Part shown: positions 10,908-21,499 of the stretch, one piece after another | How the letters are laid out: the number at the start of each line of letters is the position of its first letter | Position numbering within the stretch: position 1 is the stretch's first letter | Assembly (NCBI GenBank): GCA_963971405.1 | Contig: OZ020488.1 | Coordinates: 682,001-746,000 of the forward strand | Direction: 5' to 3' | DNA length: 64,000 nt | Origin: Psococerastis gibbosa | Lineage: Eukaryota > Arthropoda > Insecta > Psocodea > Psocidae | The notes under the pieces: generated by a model | The model's database searches: none | What the model was told of the DNA's origin: nothing | Seen by the model: the letters and a program-made list of their open reading frames with translations, nothing else | Made by a program: the position numbers and the translations under genes

Positions 10908-11456
10908 CCATTGGCGTAAATAGGGGGTCCTGGGGGGGGGGCTAAGCCCCCCAGGGTCACCCGTAGCCCCCCAGGATTTCTGGTGACAAAGACGTCATGG
11001 AGGCGAAAGGCATAGTATCCACAATAACGAAAGGGAAATTAATTCTTGGTATCCTTATTTTACATGAAAGACATAAAAAAAAAATCAACATATTGCACTT
11101 TCACAAAAAATATGTTACTCAAAATGCTTAAAACCCCAATACTTCAGGCCAATATTTTCAAACTTTTCTCCGTGGGAGACCGGGGGAGACCAGTGTTGGG
11201 TTTATTCGTCGGTAAAATCTCAACCGAATGCAAAATGCGAAAAACCGCACTAATTTAGGCCTAGTTGTCGATTTTTTCCCCGAGGGAGACGCCCGTTCTC
11301 CAGGGTATAACATGCGCAAATCCTCACAAATTTGGACCCATTTATCAATTTTTTTTCCGGGGGAGACCCCCGGGCCCCCCTTTCTCCACTGCTGAATCAA
11401 AGTTTTGGGGGTCCTGCAGCCCCCCCCCCAGAAATGTTGGGCATTTACGCCAATGG
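10908..11456. mobile_element. 549-bp MITE with TIR CCATTGGCGTAAAT
   Basis: CCATTGGCGTAAAT at 10908-10921 is matched perfectly in inverted form at 11443-11456. The interior is made of G/C homopolymer runs and repeated GGGGGAGACCCCCGGGCCCC-type blocks (11340-11385), shared with 790-880, 33690-33820 and 41385-41410. No clear target duplication was found beyond T-rich flanks on both sides. Confidence 0.7.
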
Positions 11457-11790
11457 ATTTTTCATTTTGCTTTGTGCTTGTCAACCAAACTGTACCTGCA
11501 GTATGATAGTTCATTTGCATTGCAAACTACGCCAGGCTCCGCAAAGTTAATGATACCGTACTGTACCTATAGCCTATTGTTGGCCGTACAGTGCAGTCAG
11601 TACCCGGCTATTGGTTTGAGTTGAAGAGTCTGTGTGTATTGCTGAGTTAGGTTTAGGTATGCGAAGCGGAAATGACTGAGACACTGACCGGGCAGATGGT
11701 GAGGCCACCATTTTGATTTGTGTGACGTCACGGGCTGATTTGAATTCGTGGAGCGGCGGTCACACCCTCGGCCTGTTTACCCCACACCTC
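11457..11790. other. Unannotated DNA
   Basis: It contains the CRE-like palindrome GTGACGTCAC (11722-11731). No gene is supported. Confidence 0.35.
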
Positions 11791-12340
11791 TCACCAGTCA
11801 CCAGTGTACATATAGTTCATGTTGGATGATGAGTAGTCCCAGCCCACAGCTCGATTGCTAGAGTAATCGGTATTTAACTCAGATTTCAGAATCGGAAACC
11901 AAGTTCTCACATCAAAACACTTGTTTATCCGCGAAAACCTGCTGAGAATCAGCTCCATTGCAGTAATTAGAGTGGATTTTGTACCTCCGGTAATTACATG
12001 CAGCGCTTGATTTTGAACCAGGTCCAATTTTTTTAGGGTGGCGGCAGGTGCAGCGATGGTTACCTCAGAAAAATAGTCCATAACCGGCCGTACATATGTT
12101 TTATATGCACACGACAGTACATCTTGACTTGCCCCCCGTTTTGTTCCACTGAGTCGCTTCAGAAGGGACAGTCTTTGTGTTGCCAGTGCTGCTTGCTTGT
12201 CTGTGTGCTTGCTCCAACTTAGCTTTTTGTCTAGCTTTACCCCAAGGTATGTTGCTCCTTCAGTTCCTTGTAACGGCACACCGTTATACCTGAGACTAAC
12301 ACAAAATATTTAATTGTTTGGCTTGTATCTGTACTTGGAT
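11791..12340 (-). pseudogene. LINE reverse transcriptase C-terminal fragment (second type)
   Basis: The minus-strand frame contains NGVPLQGTEGATYLGVKLDK, LSWSKHTDKQAALATQRL, then TYVRPVMDYFSEVTIAAPA and LDLVQNQALHVITG, the YLG-x-LD...W..H / Y.RP...Y / LE..Q..ALR.ITG pattern after the RT catalytic core of Jockey/I-type LINEs. It is open for 162 codons. Upstream of 12279 it continues with one in-frame stop and then loses clear similarity near 12340-12450. It is a different LINE type from the one at 9511-10502. The catalytic residues are not present. Confidence 0.8.
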
Positions 12341-12541
12341 AAATCATGCTTTCGCCTGTTACATTGCGTCAACGCCCAACGGTAGACTTGTCTCAGCTTG
12401 TCCATTAACACTTGTAGGTAGCAGGTGTAAGTCAGCCACTACTTCCAGCCGACTTGGGGTATAGTATATTGTAGTTTTATATGGTATATATAACACTGAC
12501 ATTAAGTCAACTTTGGTTGAAGAGGTAACCTCCTCGTTACA

Positions 12542-12672
12542 ACCGAAATTAGAGGATATCGATACAACTGGGCTTGGCGGGATTTGAACCCACGATCTAC
12601 GCCCCGGCTAGGCGTAGATCGTGGGTTCGAATGCCGCCAAGCCTAGTTTTTTCCATATCCTCTAATTTCGGT
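12542..12672. mobile_element. 131-bp near-perfect palindrome made of two tRNA-like 3' halves
   Basis: Two 62-bp arms (12542-12603 and 12611-12672) pair with only a few mismatches around a 7-base loop. The outer end is ACCGAAATTAGAGGATAT. The inner part reads GGCGTAGATCGTGGGTTC then AAATCCCGCCAAGCC, which looks like a tRNA variable loop, T arm (stem GTGGG/CCCGC, loop TTCAAAT) and acceptor 3' strand, once on each strand. No anticodon or D arm is present, so it is not a tRNA gene. Confidence 0.8.
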
Positions 12673-12955
12673 CACTTGGGGTAGTTGTGGGTCAAAATAG
12701 AAAAAAAATGTAGGTAGTATAGATTAAATCAGAGAGTAATAATTTACAATAGATTTACTAAATTTGGGGGGAAATAATATAAATAATGTCAGAAATCCAT
12801 GGGGTCGTTGGCATTGGACAAGGAACTTTATTATTATTAATTGTTCTACTATATTATTATCGCATGTCGATCATTTAAAAAATTTGATTGTTGGCACGTG
12901 TCATGTTGGGGAGTAGGCCTATTCAGAATTATTTAATCTTATTCCCGGGGAAAAT

Positions 12956-13612
12956 TACGCCATCAAAGAAAGGCTGCAGGAATCGATTTTTCAAAAACAA
13001 TTTTTTTTTGTGCGAAACCAAATCTTTGTTTGGGAATGCTACCTGTCTGATTTTTTTACTCTAATTAACCCTTAAAACATACCGGAAGTAAGAAAGCATA
13101 GACAGAAGGTTCCGCAGAAAAAGTATTTTTTAGTCATTTTTCAAGAAAATCCAGTAGTTTGTATTTTTTTACCACCAGAACAAAACTATCAGCGGGCAAG
13201 TGACCTATTGCGTTCTGCTAAAATTAATAACGACAACAATACATGTACCATATGTGTGAATTTAAAAGAAATCGTTTGGAGCCGTTTTTCAGAAATAATT
13301 TTTTTAAATGTATTTTTGAGTGTTTTGAGAGTAAAACTCCCCAAAATAAAGATAGTCCAAAATAAAAAATAATAATCGCAAGGTATGATTTTTGTAAACC
13401 TGCATGCTAAATTTAATCAAAATCCACTAGGTAGTTGACCCCCAAGTCGACAAACAGAAGTCTGACAGGCAGACAGACAGACAGACATTTCGTAAAAACT
13501 ACTTTTTTGGTTATTGGGACCTCAAATCGTGTAAATCCACTGAATCCCGAAATTGAATATTTCGACAGTCACATAGCTTTCCTTATACTAACTAACGTAT
13601 AAATAGGAAAGC
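12956..13612 (-). mobile_element. Family A element, minus orientation
   Basis: It shows GTGCGAAACCAAATC, the diverged ATCGATAGAAAGG-like block, CAGCGGGCAAG, TCGTTATTAA (inverted), an expanded CAGACAGACAGACAG tract at 13469-13488, AAATCGTGTAAATCC and the terminal GGAAAGC. One end is missing. Confidence 0.8.
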
Positions 13613-14103
13613 AAAAAAATTTCACTTTAAAATGGGACGGTCGTTTTTCAATGTACAATAGTAGTAAAAAGCAAATATAGAGCATAGAGCATTGAAAATC
13701 CAAGTTGCGATTCAGAGTGAAGCTTTTTAATAAGTCTGTGTTGATCTGTGTACTGTAGACGTGCACAGGCACAGACAGGAACATTAAAGTGGACAGTGGA
13801 CAAGTTCATTACAACGTGTAATATATTACCTTTTCTGTACACTGGTAATTTATGGCTGTTAATGTTTTCAATTCGTCATAGCGACCGCCAACCAATTTTA
13901 TGATTGTAGTCCGATACCGCGATGGCGCACCTTCCAAGGACTTAGGTATATCATTTCTGCCAGCTATGCACATTTTTCGGGCAAAAACCGAGAACAACCG
14001 TTCTTACAATTAATGTACTATAAGGGAAGGGGTAACGGGGAACTAGGTATGGCTTGCCGCTACGAATGTAAATTGCAAAAGCCACCGCCAACAGCACAAA
14101 AAA
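13613..14103. other. Unannotated DNA
   Basis: Nothing recognised. The short minus-strand frames here have no motifs. Confidence 0.35.
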
Positions 14104-14476
14104 ATATTTCGTGTATGTAATGGAGTGCAATTAGACAAAAACCTCCGAAATCCAGGGAGCACCTCAAGAAAAAAAAATGGTAATACCTCGGAATTCAGGG
14201 TCAGTCAATTAATATTTATAAAAACTTTGAAAATGTGTTTTTAATAGAATATAGAAAAATTAAAAAAAAAAAATTTTTTGTCCCTTCTCTCAATTTTTAA
14301 CTACAGGGTGTGGCAGCATAACTTCCTATTTTGTAATGCGCGCTATTCGGTCGGTTTTTGTCGTAACGGAGTGTTAGTAGTCTCGTTCGAGAGGCAGCAC
14401 TATACACTTTTGTCTTACATAGCTTTGAAGATGAAAACATTTAAATCACGTTTCCCAATCTCGATACATTGAGTAT
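14104..14476 (+). repeat. Family C monomers, forward
   Basis: A partial start (GTAATGGAGTGCAATTAGAC) abuts a longer monomer with CTCGGAATTCAGGGTCAGTC, ACTACAGGGTGTGGC, the GTAACGGAGTGTTAGTAGTC block and ATCTCGATACATTGAGTAT. It ends where a coding-like remnant begins. Confidence 0.8.
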
Positions 14477-14489
14477 AAAGATTTCCGAT

Positions 14490-14772
14490 GTTTGTCATGA
14501 CTGTTTGAAGCACAGCATAATTTCTAACTGCCTCAATATTCTCAGGGGATCTAACGGGCCAAGAGATACCAGTTCTTTGTTTTGTCGCACTTGCAGTTTC
14601 TCAGAACGTAGTGACCCACGTGAAAATTGATTGCCGATCCGTTGCAGGAGTAAATGAAAGCGATTTCAAAAGGAGCGCTGGGTTGCAATCACAGAACATC
14701 CGCTCGAAAAGCAGGCCTCAATGGCAAACGCACGCTCCTCAATGTTCCAACGTACGTACATCGTATGATGGC
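14490..14772 (-). pseudogene. Degraded HTH/transposase-like N-terminal domain (DUF4817-like)
   Basis: The minus strand from about 14766 reads MYVRWNIEERAFAIEACFSS then GCSVIATQRSF, a stop and a shift, then PATDRQSIFTWVTTF, a TGA, ETASATKQRTG and VRSPENIEAVRNYAVLQ. This follows the order EERAF.IEAYF..G / A.QR.FR..F / R.TI..WV..F..TGS / VR[TS]PENIE.VR of the helix-turn-helix domain found at the start of many insect transposon-like ORFs. One frameshift and several stops make it dead. It lies between family C segments, with ACAGGGTG-type terminal sequence at 14891-14900, so it may be a remnant of the family's coding source. Assigned by motif, not by search. Confidence 0.6.
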
Positions 14773-14799
14773 GCCTGAACTGTGTCTCGACAAAACATT

Positions 14800-14912
14800 C
14801 TAGCCCTGTCTCTCGGACGATACCACTAGCACTCCGCTACGACATCAATCGACCGAATGGCTAGCATTACAAAAAAGGAAATTATGCTGCCGCACCCTGT
14901 ATTATTATAGGC
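14800..14912 (-). repeat. Family C terminal segment (ACAGGGTG end)
   Basis: Reading the minus strand, AATACAGGGTGCGGCAGCAT is followed by the TAATGCTAGCCATTCGG block, GATGTCGTAGCGGAGTGCTA and TCGTCCGAGAGACAGGGCTA, the same order as in the family C monomers. It lies immediately upstream (minus sense) of the HTH remnant, as a 5' UTR/TIR would. Confidence 0.7.
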
Positions 14913-14929
14913 TAAATAATACGCATTAA

Positions 14930-15278
14930 TTTTTCGGAGTAACTACTGCAGATGCCGCTTTTGAACACTTCAAAAGGGTATATCTGCAGATTCAGACATG
15001 GCTCGGAAGAGAAATTCCACCAGAAGAATGGGGTTGGAGATATCAGCGGAGTACTGATACCACAAAAAATGACGCAGCGACCAGCTCCTCAATATTAAAA
15101 GAAAATCATTTTATGCAAGTGCAAAACAGGATGCTGAGCGTCTTGTGGGTGCACTAAAAGCGGATTAAACTGCACTGCTGCTTGCTTAGAATGTAATGTA
15201 ATCCGTCACCTACAATTTACATCAACGATATCAACGACGAAGACGACGATAATAATGAACAATAACTTACTAAGTTGA
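14930..15278 (+). pseudogene. Cys-rich (CXC-like) transposon-associated protein remnant
   Basis: From about 14930 one frame reads VTTADAAFEHFKRVYLQIQT then WLGREIPPEEWGWRYQ. From about 15108 a shifted frame reads CKCKTGC, a stop, then ASCGCTKSGLNCTAACLECN, giving C-x-C-x4-C...C-x-C-x6-C-x3-C-x2-C spacing, and ends at TGA 15276-15278. The layout resembles a W-rich segment plus Cys-rich tail seen in many uncharacterised transposon-like insect proteins, with Cys spacing like a tesmin/TSO1 CXC box. One frameshift and one stop make it non-functional. An AATAAA lies 50 bases downstream (about 15323). Confidence 0.55.
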
Positions 15279-15470
15279 CGATGAATTTTTTTTGTATAAA
15301 TCGTTATTTTTTGTGAAAATTGAATAAATTCACATTAAAGTTTTAATGCCAATATAATTTATTGAAATCTTTACTGTAAACATTTTGTTCCCCCTTCTGC
15401 CTCTCCTTCATCAGTAAATTGTTGTCAAAAAATTGTTGTAATCGACATCGGGAATTCTTTTTTTTAACTT
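15279..15470. other. AT-rich DNA after the Cys-rich remnant
   Basis: It contains TGAATAAATTCACATTAAAG near 15320, which could be an old poly-A signal. Nothing else is supported. Confidence 0.35.
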
Positions 15471-16541
15471 TTTTTATTTGAGCTTTTAATAATGCAGTCC
15501 AACACTCGTTTCACAGATTCATTGACTGGTTCTGAATTCCGAGGTACCTATATTACCATTTTTTTTTTCCTTATGGCGCTCCACTAATACTCAATGTATC
15601 GAGATTGGGAGACGTGATCTAAATGATTTGATCTTCAAAACTATGTAAGACAAAAGTGTATAGACCCGCCTCTCGACGAGACCACTAACACTCTGTTACG
15701 ACAAAAACCGAACGAATAGCGCGCATTACAAAACAGGTAGTTATGCTGCCACACACTGTAGTTAAAAAATGAGAAGGGGTAAAATTATTTTTTTTACATT
15801 TTTCTATATTCTATTAAAAACACATTTTCAAAGTTTTTATAAATATTCATTGACTGGCACTGAATTCCGAGGTATTAACATTTTTTTTTACTTACGGCGC
15901 TCTACTAATACGAAATGTATCGAGATTGGGAGACGTGATTTAAATTTTTTGATCTTCAAAAGACAAAAGTGTATAGTCCCGCCTCTCGACGAGACAAATG
16001 ACACTCCGTTACGACAAAAACAGACCGAATGGCACGCATTACAAAACAGGACGTTGTTTTGCCGCACCCTGTAGTTAAAAATTGAGAGCGGGCAAAAAAT
16101 TTTTTTTAACATTTTTCTATATTCTATAAAGACACATTTTCAAAGTTTTTATAAATATTCATTGACTGGCTCTGAATTCCGAGGCTTTTTCAGTTTTTTG
16201 ACTTACGGTGCTCCACAAATGCTCAATGTATCGTGATTGGGAGACGTGATCTAAATGTTTTGATCTTCGGAACTATGTATGCCTAAGACAAGAGTGTATA
16301 GTCCCACCTCTCGAACGAGATCACTAACGCTCCGTTACGACATCCACCCACCGTATGGCGCGCATTACAAAAAGAGGAAGTTATGCGGCCACACCCTGTA
16401 GTTAAAAATTGAGAGCGGGCAAAAAAATTTTTTAACTTTTTTCTATATATATTTTTTTCTTCAAAATTTTTAAAAATATTCATGGAATGTCCCCGGATTC
16501 CGAGATTTTACCATTTTTTTGTCTAATTGCACTCCACTAAT
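15471..16541 (-). mobile_element. Family C array, three to four reverse monomers
   Basis: Monomer ends GCGCTCCACTAAT (15588), GCGCTCTACTAAT (15909), GTGCTCCACAAAT (16220) and TTGCACTCCACTAAT (16542) mark consecutive inverted copies. Each carries the GATCACGTC/CTCGATACATTG-type block, GAGAGGCGGGACTATACACT (complement), CCGAATGGCGCGCATTACAA and CACCCTGTAGTTAAAAA. The last monomer ends ATTGCACTCCACTAAT, the outer end also seen at 57760. Confidence 0.85.
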
Positions 16542-16560
16542 AATAATAATAATAACAATG
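16542..16560 (+). repeat. (AAT)n at the end of the family C array
   Basis: TAATAATAATAATAACAAT directly abuts the outer TTAGTGGAG end. Confidence 0.6.
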
Positions 16561-17153
16561 CGTGTACCGTGTTTATCAAAAAACTTTACAAATTATACAT
16601 TACAAACCGGTGCCATAAAGGCGCGTTGGGACTTGGGATCACCGCATGTAGTAGACTAGTATGCAATGCTACTAGTATTTATATATTATATTAATATATA
16701 GATATAGATATTAATATAGATACAGCATATTTTAACATGAAATTATGTGAATAAATTATATAGAGGAAGTACAATGCACAATATTGCCCATAATAATCAG
16801 TTTCTCTGTGTATTAAGTATGACCTTCTTTTACAGCCAGCGCCGCATCGCTTTGCGTAGATATGTTTTATTACTGCAATATTTTGCTCTTTTTCAAATGT
16901 GCACCATCCGATATTCGTTATAGAATATAATAGGGCACACATACTAATTGTATGTGTACTTTACATATAAATTATACATTGCAGAGCTTGGTAGGCCTAT
17001 AATCAATGAAAACTTTGTTGTTGGCTCAAGTGAATCTTCTTAATCTACAGCATTTTTGCGCACGGGTTATACAACGCACCTAATTTTTATTGCTTTTATA
17101 CCTAGAGATAAGAAGAAAACAAAAAAAAATACTCCTGAATTTGCTTATATATG
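16561..17153. other. Unannotated AT-rich DNA
   Basis: No supported gene or repeat. Confidence 0.35.
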
Positions 17154-17540
17154 TAAAAGAACCGGTCCGAGTTCACTCGAACATGGGGGGGGGGGGTTGT
17201 CCACCTGACGTCACTGGAGGTGAGGTAAATTCTATATAGGTTAGACCAACACATTACCGCACAGTAATAATGGCAGGGCACGCAATGAGTGAATTTTCGG
17301 GGGGAGGGGGTGGGGAGGAGATGAGGTAAGCTCAATATATTAAAAAACTCTTAAAACTCCATTCTATCTAGTGTACGATGCAAGCACTTGGGGGGGGGGG
17401 GCGGGGGTTGTTCCGGACCCCCAGGAGACCCCCTATGTCTATACGGCCTTAGATATCCCCTATCCCAAATTCCCAAAGCACTGAATTGATTGTTGGGATT
17501 GCATATTCTGGAACGAACAGACTAATACATTGTAACAGTA

Positions 17541-17548
17541 GTGTGAGA
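17541..17548. repeat. Left target duplication of hAT MITE 17549-17734
   Basis: GTGTGAGA, exactly repeated at 17735-17742. Confidence 0.9.
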
Positions 17549-17734
17549 CAGGGACGGTTTCAGAAAAGGTTTTCGGGGGGGGGGGCGGTGACCTGAAAAA
17601 TATCGCGTTTCCCTTACTTGAGTAACAATTTCTCGTCATTTCCTTCAAAAGTCCATTCTATCTAGTATAAAGCTATTTTTCTCGGGGGGGGGGGCAGGGG
17701 CAGTCGCCCCCCCCCCCCCAAGGATCCGTCCCTG
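17549..17734 (+). mobile_element. 186-bp hAT-type MITE
   Basis: The left end CAGGGACGGTTTC and the right end GGATCCGTCCCTG are near-perfect inverted repeats. The 8-bp duplication GTGTGAGA is exact. The interior is two G-runs and a C-run around an AT-rich middle. CAGGGACGG plus an 8-bp duplication places it with hAT elements. It interrupts a family A sequence. Confidence 0.92.
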
Positions 17735-18127
17735 GTGTGAGAGTGACATGGCACGCAATTTATTGGAGCGTAAAATAATATTTATAATAATTTCTTCAGA
17801 AAATAATTTTTTGCACAGAACCAAAAAAATGTATTTGGGAAAGCAACCGGTTTGGTGTTTTTACTCTATTAAACACCTAAACCATACCTGAAGGTAGAAA
17901 TCATCGATAGAAAGGTTCAGGAGACAAATAATTTTTTAGTCATTTTTCATGACAGTTGAGTTATTTTTATTTTTTTAGCCCCAGAAGCAAATTATCAAGG
18001 GGCAAGCCAGCCACCGCATTTTCTTAACATTAATAACAATATACTGTATGTGAATCTAAAAAAAAATCGTTGGAACTGTTTTTTAGAAATAATTTTTTTT
18101 AGACGTTTCATTAGTTTTTTTAGAATA

Positions 18128-18732
18128 AAACATAAAAAATCCCTTTAGGCCGATCAGGTGTATGGAGATTCCGCAGACCCTGCTTTTCCTCCTCGCTAGC
18201 TGCGCTATGTATGTAATAAAAAATAAAAAATACTTCATTATTTTCCCAACCCCAACATCAACACACAAAACACCCTTGTGTTCCAAACAATGACGACTAT
18301 GAACATTTACTTATTAAATTATTTTTACTTTGACTGGACGTCTTCTTGAAATCGTTGATTTGTCGTAAAAAGTGTAGATTACCAATAATACGATCTTTCA
18401 GTCAGATTTTAATTCATTCCTCTGCGACCAATATTGAGATATGAATTATATATGGTTTCAATTGGCCGCCGTCTTAAATAACTGAATAGTGGATCCAGCT
18501 GGTTAACGAACTCGATCGAGACATTTGTATGACCAATTTTTGTGTCAAGTTTCATCAAAATCGGATAATATTGACGGAAGTTTCCTAAAATCGATATACA
18601 TACATGAATATATATAGGGTATAAATCATTTTGAACGGAGGGTGGTTTTAGGCTCAGGGGGTCATGAAATGAAAAGTTGCGAAGAAATTTTCGGAAAGTC
18701 AAACATTGGTCGCCATCGCAATATCTCCCGTA
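18128..18732 (-). repeat. Family B element (minus), nested in family A
   Basis: It starts with the TTTAGGCCGATCAGG end. It then shows CCGCAGACCCTGCTTTTCCT, CATCAACACACAAAACAC, TTGGCCGCCGTCTTAAATAA, AACGAACTCGATCGAGACAT, GTTTCATCAAAATCGGATAA, a (CATA)n-like stretch, GAACGGAGGGTGGTTTTAGG, GGTCATGAAATGAAAAGTTG and TGGTCGCCATCGCAATATCT. This is the most complete copy. Family A resumes at 18733, so B went into A. Confidence 0.85.
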
Positions 18733-18851
18733 AAAACCACTTTTTTGGGTTCCTGGTACCTCAAAACGTGTAAATCCGTAGAAATCTCGGAGTCGAAAAT
18801 TTTGACCGTCACAAAGCTTTCTTTTACTACACATAAATTGGAAAGCAAAAA
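18733..18851 (-). mobile_element. Terminal piece of the family A copy begun at 17154
   Basis: CACTTTTTTGGGTTCCTGG, CAAAACGTGTAAATCCGTAG and CATAAATTGGAAAGCAAAAA are the last blocks of family A, in the same orientation as 17154-18127. Confidence 0.8.
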
Positions 18852-19796
18852 TGGAATAGTGAAGATTTATTAGAAGATAGCTAACATGAATTTATTGAAC
18901 TGTGCTGTTGTAATGTGATTGGTAAGGCATGGTTATTAAAGTATTGGTTCATTCAAGACTACTTTATGCGTCATAATTATAGTATAATAGGGTATTAGTA
19001 ATTCTTGGTTGTATATTCTTAATGGGATCTATTTTACGAAAACTTTTCGCCTTCAATAATTTTGCTTGCATAAAACGAAGCATATAGCTGCGTACAATAA
19101 TATACTACTAGTAGGTGCTTGTTTAAGTTCCGTTTTGGTGGTTTCATTGTTTGAAATTAAACACTAAGTATATCACACTATTGTGTATTGAAGTTTATTG
19201 TTATATAAATTGTTTAGTATTTATTAGATTTTATTTACTTTTATTATATTTTTTATTGGTTTTGTATATTGTTATTAAGCTATTGAAATTGCCTACCGGA
19301 TGTATTCGAAGAAATATAGGCACATAATAATATATGAAAATAAAAACCTAGTAATCGCTGTGGTGGGCACCTACGCACCCCCAGGTCCAGGCCCAGCCTA
19401 ATTCATTAAGACCGAGTCGGAATAAATTACATAGACATAGTGCTGCTGAGCAACAATATGATATTTATTCTCGGATCGGATCGGCCACGGTCGCCGCTGA
19501 GGAAAAATGTTGCCTGCACACATATTAAATCAACCGAGTACAAAAGACTATGTTCCCGGCCAAATCGAATAAATTAGTGAGCTTTGAATGGCGAGACCGT
19601 AAGTCAGGCTACATTTGTACACCCTGTACCTGTTCTCTAATATCCAAAAACCAGCCTCGCACACAGGCAAGCCGAGTTTTTTTAGCAACAATAACGTGTC
19701 ATTGCAATATATGCAGGCATTATCATTACGGTACTGTACCTAAATATATGGTTACGTAGATACCCCATATTGAAATGTATGTTTTGTTTTAATAAA
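18852..19796. other. Unannotated DNA
   Basis: No supported feature. Confidence 0.35.
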
Positions 19797-19957
19797 TGGT
19801 TAATCGCGTACAAACAATTTAATAAATGAACCCGATTAACCTCTTCAATTGCCTCACTAAGTCACCTAATAGGTACTTGTGTCGAGTTACGACACGTCTC
19901 CGATCGCAAGGTGTGCAGAGACTCACACAAGTACAAGCACACTACGCTACTTTGATG
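19797..19957 (-). mobile_element. SINE family 2 copy (tRNA-like), minus
   Basis: In minus sense, GTAGCGTAGTGTGCTTGTAC (box A position) is followed by TTGTGTGAGTCTCTGCACAC, GCGATCGGAGACGTGTCGTA (box B position) and a tail with CAATTGAAGAGGTTAATCGG. The same order occurs at 42658-42840 and 58004-58190. Confidence 0.7.
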
Positions 19958-21414
19958 GACTGAGAATCTTAGCATAGGAAATAAGTAGTTTATTAATAGA
20001 ATGGGTTTAAGGTGCCTTGGGGTCGTGACCTGCATGGGGTCCAGGTGCGCTGAAAGGGGTGGCACACCCCATTAATCACGTATGGGGGTGCCTGACATAT
20101 ATTATGTTGATATTTTTTATTCGGTACCGTCTGCCATGCTTAATGCATTATTACACTTGGCACCTCTCAAGTCCTTTTTATTCCATTTTGATTAACGGCA
20201 ATACTAAATGACAGCCACTTTTAAAATATGAGGGGCTTGCTCAGGGGCGACTGTTTCGGGCCCAGTACTCTTCATTCAAAGTTCGCATATTATGTCACGC
20301 TAACTCACCGCGACCATGGCGTCCGCCATCTTTCTTCCCTCAAATATGCGCAAGGAAAGCTTAAAACCCACCACTTTATTACCACATTAATATTAAAAAA
20401 ATCCACACCTCCCTGCACGGTTTGTCCAGATCAATAGCTGTGCACAAGCGCAAGTTCACCCATGAGCAGCAGTGATGATGATACGAAAACAATATCAATA
20501 ATGTCTGAAAACCTATGTCAGGACATTATTACCTTAGAAGTAAGGTTCACAAAAATTTCCTATTTTACGGTAAATCTAGCATATGCCATAATTCTATTAA
20601 AAAATAATACCAAGAGAAAACACCAATCATATTATACCTGAACCTCGAGCTTTAGGTTCATATTTAGCATGCCAATTTACAGATCATGAAATGTTTTTAC
20701 AGTGCAGTACCTAATATTGTAATATACTGTATATACAGTATATATTCACTAAATCAGGTTAAACAGAATAAATATAGGCCAATAATTGGCTCAGTTTAGC
20801 TATACCCCGGCTGCCAGTGGTTGAACAATAAACTATTGTAGTAGGCTATTTACTTTGTTGTCTTACGCAATTTATTGGGCTCTTTATCAGGTAGCTGGGT
20901 CCTTGCCTGACCAATCAAATCATCAGAAATTGGCGCCATGACTGGATTTCTATACTATTTTGGTTTCATTCAGACATTTACCTTCCTTGCGACCACGATG
21001 CCTTCATTGTTTATTCAAAAAATCACAAATTGTAGTCGCATGGAAGGAAAATTAGTGATGACAAGATAATGATAATATGATGATAAAGATAATGATAATA
21101 TGATGATACAAGATAATGCCAATTCAATAGATTTGCATTAGTTTGGGACATTCACCTTCCATTTGTAAACAAAAACATCACCGCACTTTCACTTTCAATT
21201 TTAAAAAAGTAAACTTTTAATTTCAAGTAATTAAGAAACTATTCTTGACTGACCTTACATTTTTTCTCAAAAGGACTTCTTTTGAACTAAGAAATTGACA
21301 GGTAATAATATTTTACGATTTTGTTACCATAATCTCCCTGAAACAGCACACGACCATAAAATCAAACTTGGGTTTTGTTAGTAAACAACCAAGAATGTCA
21401 CAAAACAAACCATA
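19958..21414. other. Unannotated DNA with a GATAAT microsatellite
   Basis: A (GATAATGATAATATGAT)n tract lies at about 21061-21118 and a palindromic ACTGTATATACAGT at about 20724. ACCATGGCGTCCGCCATCTT at 20313 resembles a motif inside the foldback at 22937 and 23163. No gene is supported. Confidence 0.4.
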
Positions 21415-21499
21415 GAATAATATTTACTATGGAATGCTAGTCGGTATATTCCATCTAGGAAAATCATTTGCGTCCCAGTTTTAACCAATCAAATTAATT

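Larger units (their letters stand above)
17154..18127 (-). mobile_element. Family A element (minus), interrupted
   Basis: It begins AAAAGAACCGGTCCGAGTTC, the outer end of complete family A copies. It continues through CACCTGACGTCACTGGAGGT, a G-rich patch, GTAACAGTAGTGTGAG, GCACGCAATTTATTGGAGCG, ATCATCGATAGAAAGGT and AGCAAATTATCAAGGGGCAA. A hAT MITE (17549-17734) and a family B element (18128-18732) interrupt it. The last piece is at 18733-18851. Confidence 0.8.

Noticed and set aside
12575-12645. tRNA gene
   Set aside because: Only T-arm and acceptor 3' strands are present, in inverted orientation; no D arm or anticodon arm.
18409-18834. 141-codon minus-strand open frame
   Set aside because: It spans a family B/family A junction and has no domain; the same region is broken in other copies.
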